64,000 bases of DNA from NCBI GenBank assembly GCA_963791625.1, contig CAWBTA010000006.1, forward strand, positions 1,178,001-1,242,000, given 5' to 3'. The first letter of the stretch is position 1. Every line of letters begins with the position of its first letter. Origin of the DNA: JANMCE01 sp963791625 (lineage in GTDB: Bacteria; Actinomycetota; Acidimicrobiia; Acidimicrobiales; Ilumatobacteraceae). The notes under the pieces were generated by a model, which was not told the DNA's origin, did no database searches, and was given only the letters and a program-made list of their open reading frames with translations. A program made the translations under genes and the position numbers. This document shows positions 17,001 to 24,989 of this stretch, piece after piece.

Positions 17001-17948
17001 TTACGTCCTCGGGACCGAACGATCAGCTCGACCGGCACTGGTTCATGGGCGGAGGCCTTCTCCGCAATCCGACAGAATGCGCACAAGTCGCTGGTTGTCG
17101 GCGAACCGCACCGCTCGCACGCGAGCAATTCGCCCCGTTCAGCGACGGTTGTTGACGACAGTTGCGGACCGACCCGAGCGAGGAATCCGTGGTAGAAGAC
17201 ACTTTTCGTACCGGGTGACACGGCTTCGATGGCGTTGAGCGCTTCTTTGAAACCAATGTGCTTGTTGCCGGCTGCCATGGGGCACTCGTCCACCTGGTAG
17301 TCGATGCCTTTCACGATGCAGTACGCCGCCATCTCCCGTTCGCCGAGGCGAATGAGCGGCTTGACCTTCCGAGGGAAACCGTCTCGTTCGCGAAGCACGG
17401 GCTGTTGGCGGGCCAGGTACTCGACCTCCCAACGCAGCGTGTTGCCGAACAACACTGCCGCCTCGTCATCAAGGTTGTGGCCGGTGACGAGCACGTCGTA
17501 GCCACCGTCGATGGCGGCCTTATCGAACACGTGGCGCTTGGAGGTGCCGCACGCAGAACAGGCGACCCGACGGGTAGCCCACGCCGCGGTGGGAATGTCG
17601 AATCCGTGCTCGCCGCGCATGTCGACGGTGATCAGTTTCAGACCTCGCGATCGGGCGAACTCCTGGGCATAGCGTGCCCGACACGTCGGAGTAGTCGCCG
17701 ATGCCGAGACCGACGTAGAGCCCATCAGCTTCGTAGCCGAGCCCAAGCAGAATGTCCCAGACGGCCAGGCTGTCCTTGCCGCCCGAGACGGCGACCAGGC
17801 AACGGTCGCCGGGCTGCATCATGTCGTGGTCCTTGATGGCCCGGGCGACCTGGTCATGGCAAAGGCGAAGGAAGTGCTCGGGGCAAAAGTTGGCGTTGTG
17901 CTGGGGCAGATCGATGACTGCCGGTTCTCGGCAGACGCGACATTTCAT
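16997..17948 (-). CDS. ttuA: TtuA-type tRNA 2-thiolation enzyme (frameshifted)
   Basis: TtuA/Ncs6-family enzymes adenylate and thiolate a tRNA uridine. The order of motifs is that of Thermus TtuA. An N-terminal zinc finger (CRVC ... CPEH) is followed by the PP-loop AVSGGKDSL, and then by VACSACGTSKR and DECPMAAG, which hold the three Fe-S cysteines. GHNLDDEAAVLFGN follows, and a C-terminal zinc finger CERC ... CAFC closes it. As read, the gene is two frames that meet near 17680. Removing one base from CCC at 17677-17679 joins YSDVS to ARYAQEFARSRGL and gives about 316 residues. It is 17 bp from the TtuB-like gene and overlaps trmI. Confidence 0.85.
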
Positions 17949-17965
17949 GAGTGAGCCGCCGCGGT

Positions 17966-18163
17966 TCAGGCTCCGCCGGAAATGACCGGGCGGACTTCCA
18001 CAACATCGTCGTCAAGCAACAACGCGTCGCCAGCAACCAGGGTGCCGTTGGAAATGACCAGCACCGACTCACGGTTCATGTCGAGCTTGGCAATGAGCGC
18101 GTGGACACGGATCGGACCGTGCACCGAGATCTCGCGACGAGGATTGCGTAACAGCACATTCAC
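17966..18163 (-). CDS. ttuB: TtuB/ThiS-like ubiquitin-fold sulfur carrier
   Basis: The 65-residue beta-grasp protein is the same length as Thermus TtuB and shares its layout: MNVLLRNPRREISV at the N-terminus, LVISNGTLVAGDALLLDDD in the middle, and VEVRPVISGGA at the end. TtuB carries sulfur as a C-terminal thiocarboxylate to TtuA. Normal carriers end in Gly-Gly, but this one has one extra alanine, so trimming may be required. The GTG start overlaps the upstream stop (GTGA). It is 17 bp before ttuA. ThiS of thiamine synthesis is an alternative, but the neighbour argues for tRNA thiolation. Confidence 0.82.
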   Translation of the reverse strand: MNVLLRNPRREISVHGPIRVHALIAKLDMNRESVLVISNGTLVAGDALLLDDDVVEVRPVISGGA

Positions 18164-18414
18164 TTGCGATTTGCCTTGCGCTCGCGACGAGTCAGCGGGG
18201 GAATCGCGGTGATAGTGACGAATTGACCGGCCTTCAACTTCTCGAGACCGATCGTCTGAGGCGTCTTTGTGGTTGCTTTGCGAACAGTGCGAAACACCTG
18301 CAATGCAATTGGCAGCGCCAGATAGCCACGCTGTCCGCCGAAGGTCCCGCGACGAAGCGCCGCTCGACCGAGGGTCGAAACGAGTGACTTCTTCGGCGCC
18401 GGCTTCTTGGCCAT
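18160..18414 (-). CDS. Small basic hypothetical protein with one hydrophobic stretch
   Basis: I do not recognise this 84-residue protein. It begins MAKKPAPKKS and contains a moderately hydrophobic stretch (YLALPIALQVF) near the centre. It ends in a very basic tail (RRERKANRK). It may associate with the membrane or with RNA. Its stop overlaps the GTG of the TtuB-like gene and its start overlaps the stop of the gene before it by one base. It is therefore a coupled member of the same operon. Confidence 0.65.
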   Translation of the reverse strand: MAKKPAPKKSLVSTLGRAALRRGTFGGQRGYLALPIALQVFRTVRKATTKTPQTIGLEKLKAGQFVTITAIPPLTRRERKANRK

Positions 18415-18620
18415 CAGACCCGGCGGATCTCAACGAAGGTCGTCTTCTTCTTGCCGCTTCGCTTGCCGAAGAAATAGGCCAGGATCAGCAGCAGCAAGCC
18501 GAGCGCGCCAAGACCTGCCAGGATCGGCGGCTTCTTGGCCTCGACCTTGCCCTTCACATCACCGGACAGCTCACGGAGCTTGCCGTCGATGTCGGAAAGA
18601 CTGACGCGTTCTGTGCTCAT
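18414..18620 (-). CDS. Small single-span membrane protein
   Basis: I do not recognise this 68-residue protein. A charged N-terminus (SLSDIDGKLRELSGDVKGKVEAKK) precedes one transmembrane helix at about residues 32-51 (PILAGLGALGLLLLILAYFF). A basic tail GKRSGKKK follows. The positive residues suggest the C-terminus is inside. Its neighbours are a holin-like protein (4-base overlap) and another small protein (1-base overlap). Confidence 0.7.
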   Translation of the reverse strand: MSTERVSLSDIDGKLRELSGDVKGKVEAKKPPILAGLGALGLLLLILAYFFGKRSGKKKTTFVEIRRV

Positions 18621-18940
18621 TTCGATCCCTTCGCAGCGATAGATGTCTTACGGCCACGGATGAACCAAACCAGGGCCATGACGACAAGACCAGCCACGAG
18701 GGTAATGCCATAGGGCGCCCACGACATAGCGCCGTGCATGTACCGCTGGGTGAGGCGCAGCACGGCGAGCATGAGCAGCACGGTGCCCACGCCGACAGCC
18801 AGTGCTCCGGCGACGCCAAAGGCGATCCAACGACCGGCACCCTTCAGCGGTCCGAGTGTCTCTTGCTTGACGTAGGCCTTGGTGAGACTGAGAACATCAT
18901 CAACCGGCCGGTTGGTAAGGCTGCGAAGGGATTTGGCCAC
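18617..18940 (-). CDS. Holin-X-like two-span membrane protein
   Basis: This protein of about 107 residues has two hydrophobic segments, IAFGVAGALAVGVGTVLLMLAVL and YGITLVAGLVVMALVWFI. They are separated by a short loop and preceded by a helical stretch with LTKAYVKQET. The pattern resembles actinobacterial phage-holin-superfamily (Phage_holin_3_6-like) housekeeping proteins, not a phage lysis gene. There is no phage context. The chosen GTG at 18940 has an AGGA motif 7 bases upstream. An earlier GTG at 18955 is possible. It is coupled to the next gene. Confidence 0.7.
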   Translation of the reverse strand: MAKSLRSLTNRPVDDVLSLTKAYVKQETLGPLKGAGRWIAFGVAGALAVGVGTVLLMLAVLRLTQRYMHGAMSWAPYGITLVAGLVVMALVWFIRGRKTSIAAKGSK

Positions 18941-18964
18941 GCCATTTCCTAGCACGCCGACGCG

Positions 18965-19588
18965 CTAGGTCTCGTCTCCTCCGACGTGAAATTGCAGGAT
19001 GTCGAACTGCTCGTCGAGCATGTCATCGAGAAGTCTCCACCGCTCGGTGGGCCCGCCGGCGATCAGGAGTCGCTGCTGATCGTGGGTGCTGATCGGGGCC
19101 AGTGCAGCCGCGTGGTACGACGCAAGTAGTGGATCGTCGCTGAGATCGGTCGTTGCCGGCGGGACGTCAAAACCCGCCTCGCTCGACATGGCAAGTAGTC
19201 GACGCAATTTGCCGGTGACCCGGTCGGCCAGCCCGTCGGACGCGTCGCCGGTCATGTCGTCGTCCCATTCAACGACTTCGGCTTGTGGATATGGGTCGTC
19301 GTTGTACCACGACATGACTCTCACCCGCCTGACGCCGACGGTCTGTAGGGCGTAGCGACCGTCGGGGAACTCTCCGATTTCCAGGATCCGGCTGACGGTG
19401 GCGACTTGCGAACGTTCTTCTCCCCCACCCGTTTCTTGGCCGCGGGTGATGAGGGCGACGCCGAACTCGGGTTCGTTGGCGAGGCAGTACTTCACCAAGG
19501 CTCGGTAGCGGGGTTCGAACACGTGAAGGGGCAGCAGCATGCCAGGGAACAGGACGCTGCCCAGAGGGAACATCGGCAAGAAAGCCAT
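18965..19588 (-). CDS. Lon N-terminal (LAN/PUA-like) domain protein
   Basis: This is a stand-alone substrate-binding domain like the N-terminus of Lon protease, without ATPase or protease parts. The 207 residues start with the family signature FLPMFPLGSVLFPGMLLPLHVFEPRYR. GVALITRGQETGGG and a helical C-terminal half that ends in acidic residues follow. Such proteins are common in actinobacteria and their role is not established. It lies 2 bp after dacB and before the small membrane proteins. Confidence 0.88.
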   Translation of the reverse strand: MAFLPMFPLGSVLFPGMLLPLHVFEPRYRALVKYCLANEPEFGVALITRGQETGGGEERSQVATVSRILEIGEFPDGRYALQTVGVRRVRVMSWYNDDPYPQAEVVEWDDDMTGDASDGLADRVTGKLRRLLAMSSEAGFDVPPATTDLSDDPLLASYHAAALAPISTHDQQRLLIAGGPTERWRLLDDMLDEQFDILQFHVGGDET

Positions 19589-19590
19589 CG

Positions 19591-21046
19591 CTATCCCGGT
19601 ACGGCCGGTTTGGGTGAGAACGCGGCGAGGTCGACCGGCGTGGGGAACGAGGCCATGGCATCACTCAGGATGCTCCAGAGCTTTTCGGACTGGGCTGCCG
19701 CATTGGCACCATTGAGCACGATGGCGAACGTGACGCTGTGCTCGGGTGTACTGCTGACAAATCCGGCCAACGACTTCACTCCGGTCAGCGTGCCGGTCTT
19801 TGCATGCAGGCGATCCTTCAATGGGGAGGAGAGAAACTCCTTGTCGAGCGTTCCACGTCCGGGTGTGGCCAGCCCCGTCGCTAGCACGCTGGTCGGACCA
19901 CCGTGAGACAAGACCGAGATGAGGGCTTGGCACGTGAGCTTGTTGCCACGGTCGAGACCTGAGCCGTCGTTGATCACTACGCCGGTCATGGGGACGCCCC
20001 ACTTGGTGAGCGTGTCGGTGACTGCCTGTGCGGCCCCACCGAAGCTGCCGTTGTTCGTTACCTTTAGGCCGATCTCACGAAACAGCATTTCGGCGATGGT
20101 GTTCTCACTTCGAGTCAGCATTGCCGCCACGATGTCCTTCAACGGGGCGGAGGTGACGCTGGCCAGTTCTTTCCCGGGGTCCTCGGGCAGGGGGCCAGAT
20201 TTTGGCGGACCTCCGTTGTAGATGATGCGAGCATCTTTCATGTTGGCGCCAAGTTGCTCCACGGCGTGCTTGGCCGGGTCGGTGCCGTAGAGTTCGTCGA
20301 TGTAGCTCGATGCGGGTGTCGTTGATGACCAGGCCGCCAATGGGGCTCACCTGATTTGTCGGCCAGGAACCGTAGGAGCCGTCGCCTTCGTAACGGGAGC
20401 CGACGCCAATAAGTTCACCGTTCACGACACGAATTTCATTGGCACGAAGTTGCGACAGAATGTCCTCGAGTTTTGTGAACGGGGTATCGACGTAATACGG
20501 AAAGGTCTTGCTGGCGTCTCGAAACTTCTTGGTTGCCAGCATGGGGTCACCACCGCCAACGACGATGAGGTCGGTCGTTACTCCGTCCTCCTCCTTGCCA
20601 TAGACCTTGGTGGTGAAGGTGTAGTCCGGGCCCAGCACTTCGAGGGCCACCGCCGCGGTGACGACCTTCATGTTTGACGCTGGAATGACGGCGATGTCGG
20701 GATTGGTGGCGCCCACAACTTGGCCGTCGGCGAGGACGCCGAGGCAGCTCCCGCCCGGGATGAGCGCCGACAGCGACGTCAGCTTCTGTTTGATCTGGGT
20801 GGTCGTGAGTGGGGCGCTCAGAAGGGTGGGGATACGACGCACGGCGAACAGAGGCGTATCAACATGTGGCCCGACCGCCACCTCCTTCTGCGCCTTTAAT
20901 GGCTCAGCCCGTTGAGAGAATCGATATTGGCGCACGCCATAGACGACGAGAACGATCGGAACGACGGCGAGCAGAATGCGCCCGGTGATCCGCACATAGC
21001 CAGCGAGCTTCCTTCGCTTCTCGCGCGACAACATTTTGCTGGACAC
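19591..21046 (-). CDS. dacB: D-alanyl-D-alanine carboxypeptidase DacB/PBP4 family (frameshifted)
   Basis: This low-molecular-mass penicillin-binding protein (S13 family) trims or cleaves peptidoglycan peptides. An N-terminal anchor (GRILLAVVPIVLVVYGV) is followed by the catalytic SxxK in PASNMKVVTAAVAL. SENTIAEML gives the SxN motif, and the K(T/S)G triad is in HAKTGTLTGV. As read, two frames meet near 20315. Dropping one base from GGG at 20314-20316 joins GGLVINDT to ASSYIDELYGTDPAKHA and restores about 484 residues. The GTG start overlaps the upstream synthetase stop (TAGTG), and ATG at 21034 is an alternative. Confidence 0.87.
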
Positions 21047-22497
21047 TAAAGCGCTCTCCGCTGCCGAAACCTGGCGTCACGATACATGTGCCCAAGGGCC
21101 GTGACGGCGCGGTTGGCCGATGGGTAACACAGCCGCCCGCTGGCGCGTACCGCCGCTGGTCCCGCATTGGATGGGTCACCGACGGCCAATTCGGTTGCCG
21201 TCAGGATGGGTTTGCCAGTCGCCACGCTGACCGCGGCAGCGGCCTCGGCGAAGCGGGTGTCCTGTCGCTCGTGATACTCGACGATGCGTTCCAAGCCGTT
21301 GTCCGGGTAGAAGCGACCGCCCCTCATGAGGCGAGCCTGGTTCGACTGAATGCCAAGCCCGAGATAGACAATTGCATGCACGTCGGGGTGCGACGCAATC
21401 ATCGACATGACCTCGGGGATGGTGTCGCGGGTCTCTCCGCCAGCCAGATCGACCGGGTTGCTGCGGCTCCAGCGCGGCGGCAGTTTGGTATCGATCTCGG
21501 CCATCAGATCGGCTGGTAGTGGCATCAGCACGAGGTCACGATCACGGGTGATGGCATCGGCAGTCACCACTCCCCAACCACCGGCTGTTGTCATCACCAC
21601 AACGTTGGGTCCCATGGGCAACGGTTGGGTCGCGAAGGTGGCGGCGGCCTCAAACGCTTCCTCCACCGAAGCCGCGCGTATGACGCCAGCCTGACGGCAC
21701 GCTCCGTCAAAGACCTTGTCGTTGGTGGCGAGAGACCCGGTATGGCTGGCTGCTGCCGCGGCACCACCGGACGTAGCGCCGCCCTTTACGATCACCAGCG
21801 GCTTGCGGGCTGCGACCGCGGCGACGCGATCGAAAAAGGCCCGGCCGTTATCGATGCCTTCCACATACGCCAGTGCGACCGTGGTCGCCGGATCGGTTGC
21901 GTAGAAGTCGAGGTAATCCGCAACCCCGGTCATGGCGGCGTTGCCGGCCGAGATGGCGCGCGACACCCCAACGCCGGTCGCCAGCGACCAGTTCAGAAAG
22001 CTCGAAACGATGTTGCCACTCTGGCTGGCCACACCAATGGCGCCGGTCGGCGGATACGGCGCCACGATCTGGGCACACAGCTTTGCTGGCGTGGACACCA
22101 GGCCCTGCCCATTCGGACCAGCGAGAAGTATTCCGAGTTCGCGGGCAAGGGCAACGAGCTTGTCCTGCGCGACTCGACCGGCCTCGCCGGCCTCGCCGTA
22201 GCCGGCCGACGTGATGAAGGCAGCGCGAATCCCTTTGGCCGCGCACGACCGCAGAATGTCGGCATTGGTCGGCGCCGGCGTACAAATAAACGCGAGGTCA
22301 ATCTCCCCTGCGGGAAGCTCGTCGACCGACCGGGCGCAGGCGATACCAAGCACGGTCTCGCCCTCGAGGTTGGTACCGAATACCTTGCCCTCATACCCGC
22401 AGGCCAGCACGTTGTGGAGGGCAACGAAGCCGAACTTGCCAGGGTGGGTTGAGGCACCGACAACGACGACGCCGCGTGGATCGAAGAGGGCTTTCAT
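21046..22497 (-). CDS. NDP-forming acyl-CoA synthetase, alpha (CoA-binding and ligase) subunit
   Basis: Split NDP-forming acyl-CoA synthetases convert acyl-CoA, NDP and phosphate to acid, CoA and NTP, or the reverse. The 483-residue alpha subunit starts with a CoA-binding Rossmann domain (FDPRGVVVVGASTHPGKFG). A succinyl-CoA-ligase-like domain follows, with the phosphohistidine in AAASHTGSLAT. It ends with a ligase-CoA domain containing NPVDLAGGE. The beta subunit lies immediately upstream with an ATGA overlap. The acid substrate is unknown. The TetR regulator and the divergent desaturase hint at fatty acids. Confidence 0.9.
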   Translation of the reverse strand: MKALFDPRGVVVVGASTHPGKFGFVALHNVLACGYEGKVFGTNLEGETVLGIACARSVDELPAGEIDLAFICTPAPTNADILRSCAAKGIRAAFITSAGYGEAGEAGRVAQDKLVALARELGILLAGPNGQGLVSTPAKLCAQIVAPYPPTGAIGVASQSGNIVSSFLNWSLATGVGVSRAISAGNAAMTGVADYLDFYATDPATTVALAYVEGIDNGRAFFDRVAAVAARKPLVIVKGGATSGGAAAAASHTGSLATNDKVFDGACRQAGVIRAASVEEAFEAAATFATQPLPMGPNVVVMTTAGGWGVVTADAITRDRDLVLMPLPADLMAEIDTKLPPRWSRSNPVDLAGGETRDTIPEVMSMIASHPDVHAIVYLGLGIQSNQARLMRGGRFYPDNGLERIVEYHERQDTRFAEAAAAVSVATGKPILTATELAVGDPSNAGPAAVRASGRLCYPSANRAVTALGHMYRDARFRQRRAL

Positions 22498-23150
22498 GCG
22501 CCGACCTCCACCAGCGCGTCAACGGCGATCGGTACACCGTTGGCAACGATGAGTGGATTCACGTCGATCGACACGATGTGCGGATCGTGCTCCACGACGC
22601 GCGACAGCCCGACCAGCACATCGATCAAACGCTCCCGATCAACGGCCGGTTCACCACGGAACGGCCCGAGCAACGTCTGGGTCGCCATCTCTTCGATCAT
22701 CTCCTGAGCGTCGAGCCGAGTGAGAGGCACCAGCCGGAACACGACATCAGCAACTGCTTCGGCCAGGATCCCCCCGACCCCGACCATGATCGTCTTGCCG
22801 AACTGCGGATCGGTGGCGACGCCCGCGATGAGTTCGCGGTTGCCCCGAATCATGGGGGCGATAAGCACGGCGACGTCTCCATCATCGGGAACGGCCTTCG
22901 CGAGAAGATCGGTCGTTGCATCGGCAACTGCTTCGGCCGTGCCCAGGTTCAGTGTCACTAAGCCACGCTCGGTTTTGTGCGCAATGCGGTCGCCACAGAG
23001 CTTGGCCACCACCGGGAACCCCATGGCAGTCGCAGCCTCGGCCGCCTCACCGGCGGTCGCCACGATTCGTTCGGGTGCCACCGGCACTCCGGCAGCGGCG
23101 AGCAGTTGTTTTGATGCCGATTCGGACAGTGTTGTGAAAGACGATGACAC
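22494..23150 (-). CDS. NDP-forming acyl-CoA synthetase, beta (ATP-grasp) subunit
   Basis: This is the 218-residue nucleotide-binding partner of the alpha subunit, with an ATP-grasp fold. Landmarks are GFPVVAKLCGDRIAHKTERG near residues 44-63, the metal-binding VSIDVNPLIV near the C-terminus, and MVGVGGILAEAV in the middle. In many organisms alpha and beta are fused. Here they are separate, with beta first and a four-base overlap. It lies 27 bp downstream of the TetR gene and is likely controlled by it. Confidence 0.9.
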   Translation of the reverse strand: MSSSFTTLSESASKQLLAAAGVPVAPERIVATAGEAAEAATAMGFPVVAKLCGDRIAHKTERGLVTLNLGTAEAVADATTDLLAKAVPDDGDVAVLIAPMIRGNRELIAGVATDPQFGKTIMVGVGGILAEAVADVVFRLVPLTRLDAQEMIEEMATQTLLGPFRGEPAVDRERLIDVLVGLSRVVEHDPHIVSIDVNPLIVANGVPIAVDALVEVGA

Positions 23151-23177
23151 AGTGACAGCGTAACGGGCAGTCGGTGT

Positions 23178-23789
23178 TTAGCCCGGACGCAAGGCGGCTT
23201 GGTAGAGATCGCGCAGGCTGGCGACATGTCCGGCGACCCGGTCGGCGCCGAGCGGGTCACCGTCGATGAGGCCAGCGATGAGTGGCGCGTCGCTGAAGTA
23301 GCTGAGCAACGCTCCGTACGCGGAGAGCAGCAGGTACTCGGGCTCCATAGGCCGGAATGTGCCGGCGTCCATCTCACGCTGCAGGAACGACTTGGCCCGG
23401 TTGAAAAGCGGGCGGAGGATGCCTCCCATATCGATGCCGAGGTTGACTCCCCCGTCGATGGCCTCGCGCCGCAGAACCCGGACCACGTCGGGATTGTCCA
23501 CGAAGAATTCCGCACTGACGTTCAAAACGGCCTCAACCAGGGCCCAGCCGTCGTCGCCAACGCCCGAGACGGCATCCTCCAACCGAACGAGCCAATCGGA
23601 CAGGCTGCGCTCGAAAACCTCACCGTACAGGGCCTCTTTGGAGGCGAAGTGATGCAGGAGGCTGGGGCGCCGGATACCAACTTCGGCAGCGATGTCGTTC
23701 AGCGACGTAGCGGCATAGCCATGGTCGGCGAAACACTGTTGCGCTGCCAGCAGGATCGATTCCCGGGTCGAGATTTGATCGCTGGCCAC
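23178..23789 (-). CDS. TetR-family transcriptional regulator
   Basis: This is a dimeric repressor of 203 residues. The N-terminal helix-turn-helix covers about residues 8-52 (ESILLAAQQCFADHGYAATS, then LNDIAAEVGIRRPSLLHHFA). The C-terminal ligand domain is typical of TetR proteins and resembles regulators of acyl-CoA metabolism. A palindrome of the type bound by this family lies 19 bp upstream, between it and the divergent desaturase gene. Autoregulation and control of both sides are therefore likely. The genes downstream are the split acyl-CoA synthetase. Confidence 0.92.
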   Translation of the reverse strand: MASDQISTRESILLAAQQCFADHGYAATSLNDIAAEVGIRRPSLLHHFASKEALYGEVFERSLSDWLVRLEDAVSGVGDDGWALVEAVLNVSAEFFVDNPDVVRVLRREAIDGGVNLGIDMGGILRPLFNRAKSFLQREMDAGTFRPMEPEYLLLSAYGALLSYFSDAPLIAGLIDGDPLGADRVAGHVASLRDLYQAALRPG

Positions 23790-23807
23790 ATGGGAAAGCC
23801 TAGCCGA

Positions 23808-23835
23808 CTGGCCTACCTACTGGTCGGTAGGCCAG
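23808..23835. promoter_or_regulatory. Candidate TetR operator between tetR and desaturase
   Basis: CTGGCCTACC and GGTAGGCCAG form a perfect 10-base inverted repeat with an 8-base centre. The core TACCTACTGGTCGGTA resembles the TACC-x-ACxGGTxGGTA pattern known for several actinobacterial TetR repressors. It lies 19 bp before the TetR start and 18 bp before the desaturase start, so a bound dimer could block both promoters. Confidence 0.75.
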
Positions 23836-23853
23836 GGATGCTACGTTCTGGGG

Positions 23854-24597
23854 ATGGTTCGCATCGTCGCAGCGATTGCTGTCGGACTCGCCGTTACCCA
23901 GGTTTCCAACCTGATCACCACGGTCTATCTGCATCGCGGTCTTACGCATAGAGCACTCACGTACCGACCCGGTATCTCGTGGGTGTTCCGTTTCGTCATT
24001 TGGATCAGCACGGGCATGAAACCGCGCGAATGGGTGGCGGTGCATCGAAAGCATCATGCGCACACCGACACCGAACAGGATCCGCATGCACCCACGGTGT
24101 ACGGCTGGTTCAAGGTGCTCGTCACCAACGCCGCGCTGTATCGGCGGGCGGCACGCGCCGCCGACACCGTAAAGAAGTACGCGAAAGATGTGCCGCGCGA
24201 TCGTTGGGATCGTCTGATTTTCGATCGAGCCTTTGTCGGACTTGGGCTTGGCATCGCTGCGCTCATCGCGCTGCTCGGTGTCCTTCCGGGTCTCATCGCA
24301 TCGGTGGTGCATGCCGTGTTCTATTTGGGCATCGGAGGCGCGGTGAACGGTCCAGGACACCACTTCGGTCGGCGCCCGTATGAGAACTCGGCCACGAACC
24401 AGCAATGGCTCGCGTGGCTTTCCGCCGGCGAAGGCCTCCACAACAATCACCATGCCGCGCCCACATCGGCTCGCCTGTCCTTGAACAAGGGCGAGATCGA
24501 TCCGGGCTGGTGGTTCATTGCGCTGGCGAAACGGCTCGGTCAAGCAACCGTTCGCCTTGATCATGTGAAGCTCAAGGAGTCGGCGAAGTACGCTTAG
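23854..24597 (+). CDS. Membrane fatty-acid (acyl-CoA type) desaturase
   Basis: This di-iron desaturase introduces a double bond into a fatty acyl chain. The 247 residues carry the three histidine boxes HRGLTH, HRKHHAH and HNNHHAAP, plus GPGHHFG. Two hydrophobic regions are visible, at the N-terminus and around ALIALLGVLPGLIASVVHAV. It is shorter than full acyl-CoA desaturases but has all metal ligands. It is divergent from the TetR gene across the operator, so it is probably induced by a fatty-acid-type ligand. The electron donor could be one of the ferredoxins, but there is no direct evidence. Confidence 0.92.
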   Translation: MVRIVAAIAVGLAVTQVSNLITTVYLHRGLTHRALTYRPGISWVFRFVIWISTGMKPREWVAVHRKHHAHTDTEQDPHAPTVYGWFKVLVTNAALYRRAARAADTVKKYAKDVPRDRWDRLIFDRAFVGLGLGIAALIALLGVLPGLIASVVHAVFYLGIGGAVNGPGHHFGRRPYENSATNQQWLAWLSAGEGLHNNHHAAPTSARLSLNKGEIDPGWWFIALAKRLGQATVRLDHVKLKESAKYA

Positions 24598-24600
24598 CCA

Positions 24601-24987
24601 GTGCAGATCGTTTCCGCCCTCTTCGTCGAGGGGTTCAACATGCGCCAAGCCGCTGGCCCAGCGTCGCGCATCGACCTCACCGGGGTCATGTTCTCCATGG
24701 CATCGCCGAGCCCGGTTCCGGTCACGATCGATCCGCATCTCTACGCGCTCATCTGGTGCCCACCCGACGAAGCCGGCTCTGGAGTCTTCGAGGTGTCCTA
24801 TAAACGAGGCGACGACTCGGAGATGGCCCGCAACGTCAGCCCCTTCACCGTCGAGCCCGGCAAGTTCACCTACCGGCTGGTCAAGGCCGAGCTCGAATTT
24901 GAGGACTACGGTCAGATCGTGGCCCACTGCCGAGTCGACCGAGGAGCCTGGCATCTCGTGCCCTTCACCCTTCTCCCCCCGGTCTGA
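24601..24987 (+). CDS. Conserved-looking hypothetical protein (128 residues)
   Basis: I do not recognise this protein. It starts with GTG three bases after the desaturase stop. The 128 residues look like a compact beta-rich domain (MQIVSALFVEGFNMRQAAG ... FTYRLVKAELEFEDYGQIVAHC) with no signal peptide or membrane segment. It resembles small DUF6941-type proteins in layout, but this is a weak impression. It sits between the desaturase and the FIST-domain gene, which starts 2 bp after it. It is probably cotranscribed with both. Confidence 0.7.
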   Translation: MQIVSALFVEGFNMRQAAGPASRIDLTGVMFSMASPSPVPVTIDPHLYALIWCPPDEAGSGVFEVSYKRGDDSEMARNVSPFTVEPGKFTYRLVKAELEFEDYGQIVAHCRVDRGAWHLVPFTLLPPV

Positions 24988-24989
24988 CT

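Noticed and set aside
18617..18940. Phage or prophage signal from the holin-like gene
   Set aside because: There are no integrase, capsid or lysin genes nearby. Similar proteins are ordinary in actinobacterial genomes.
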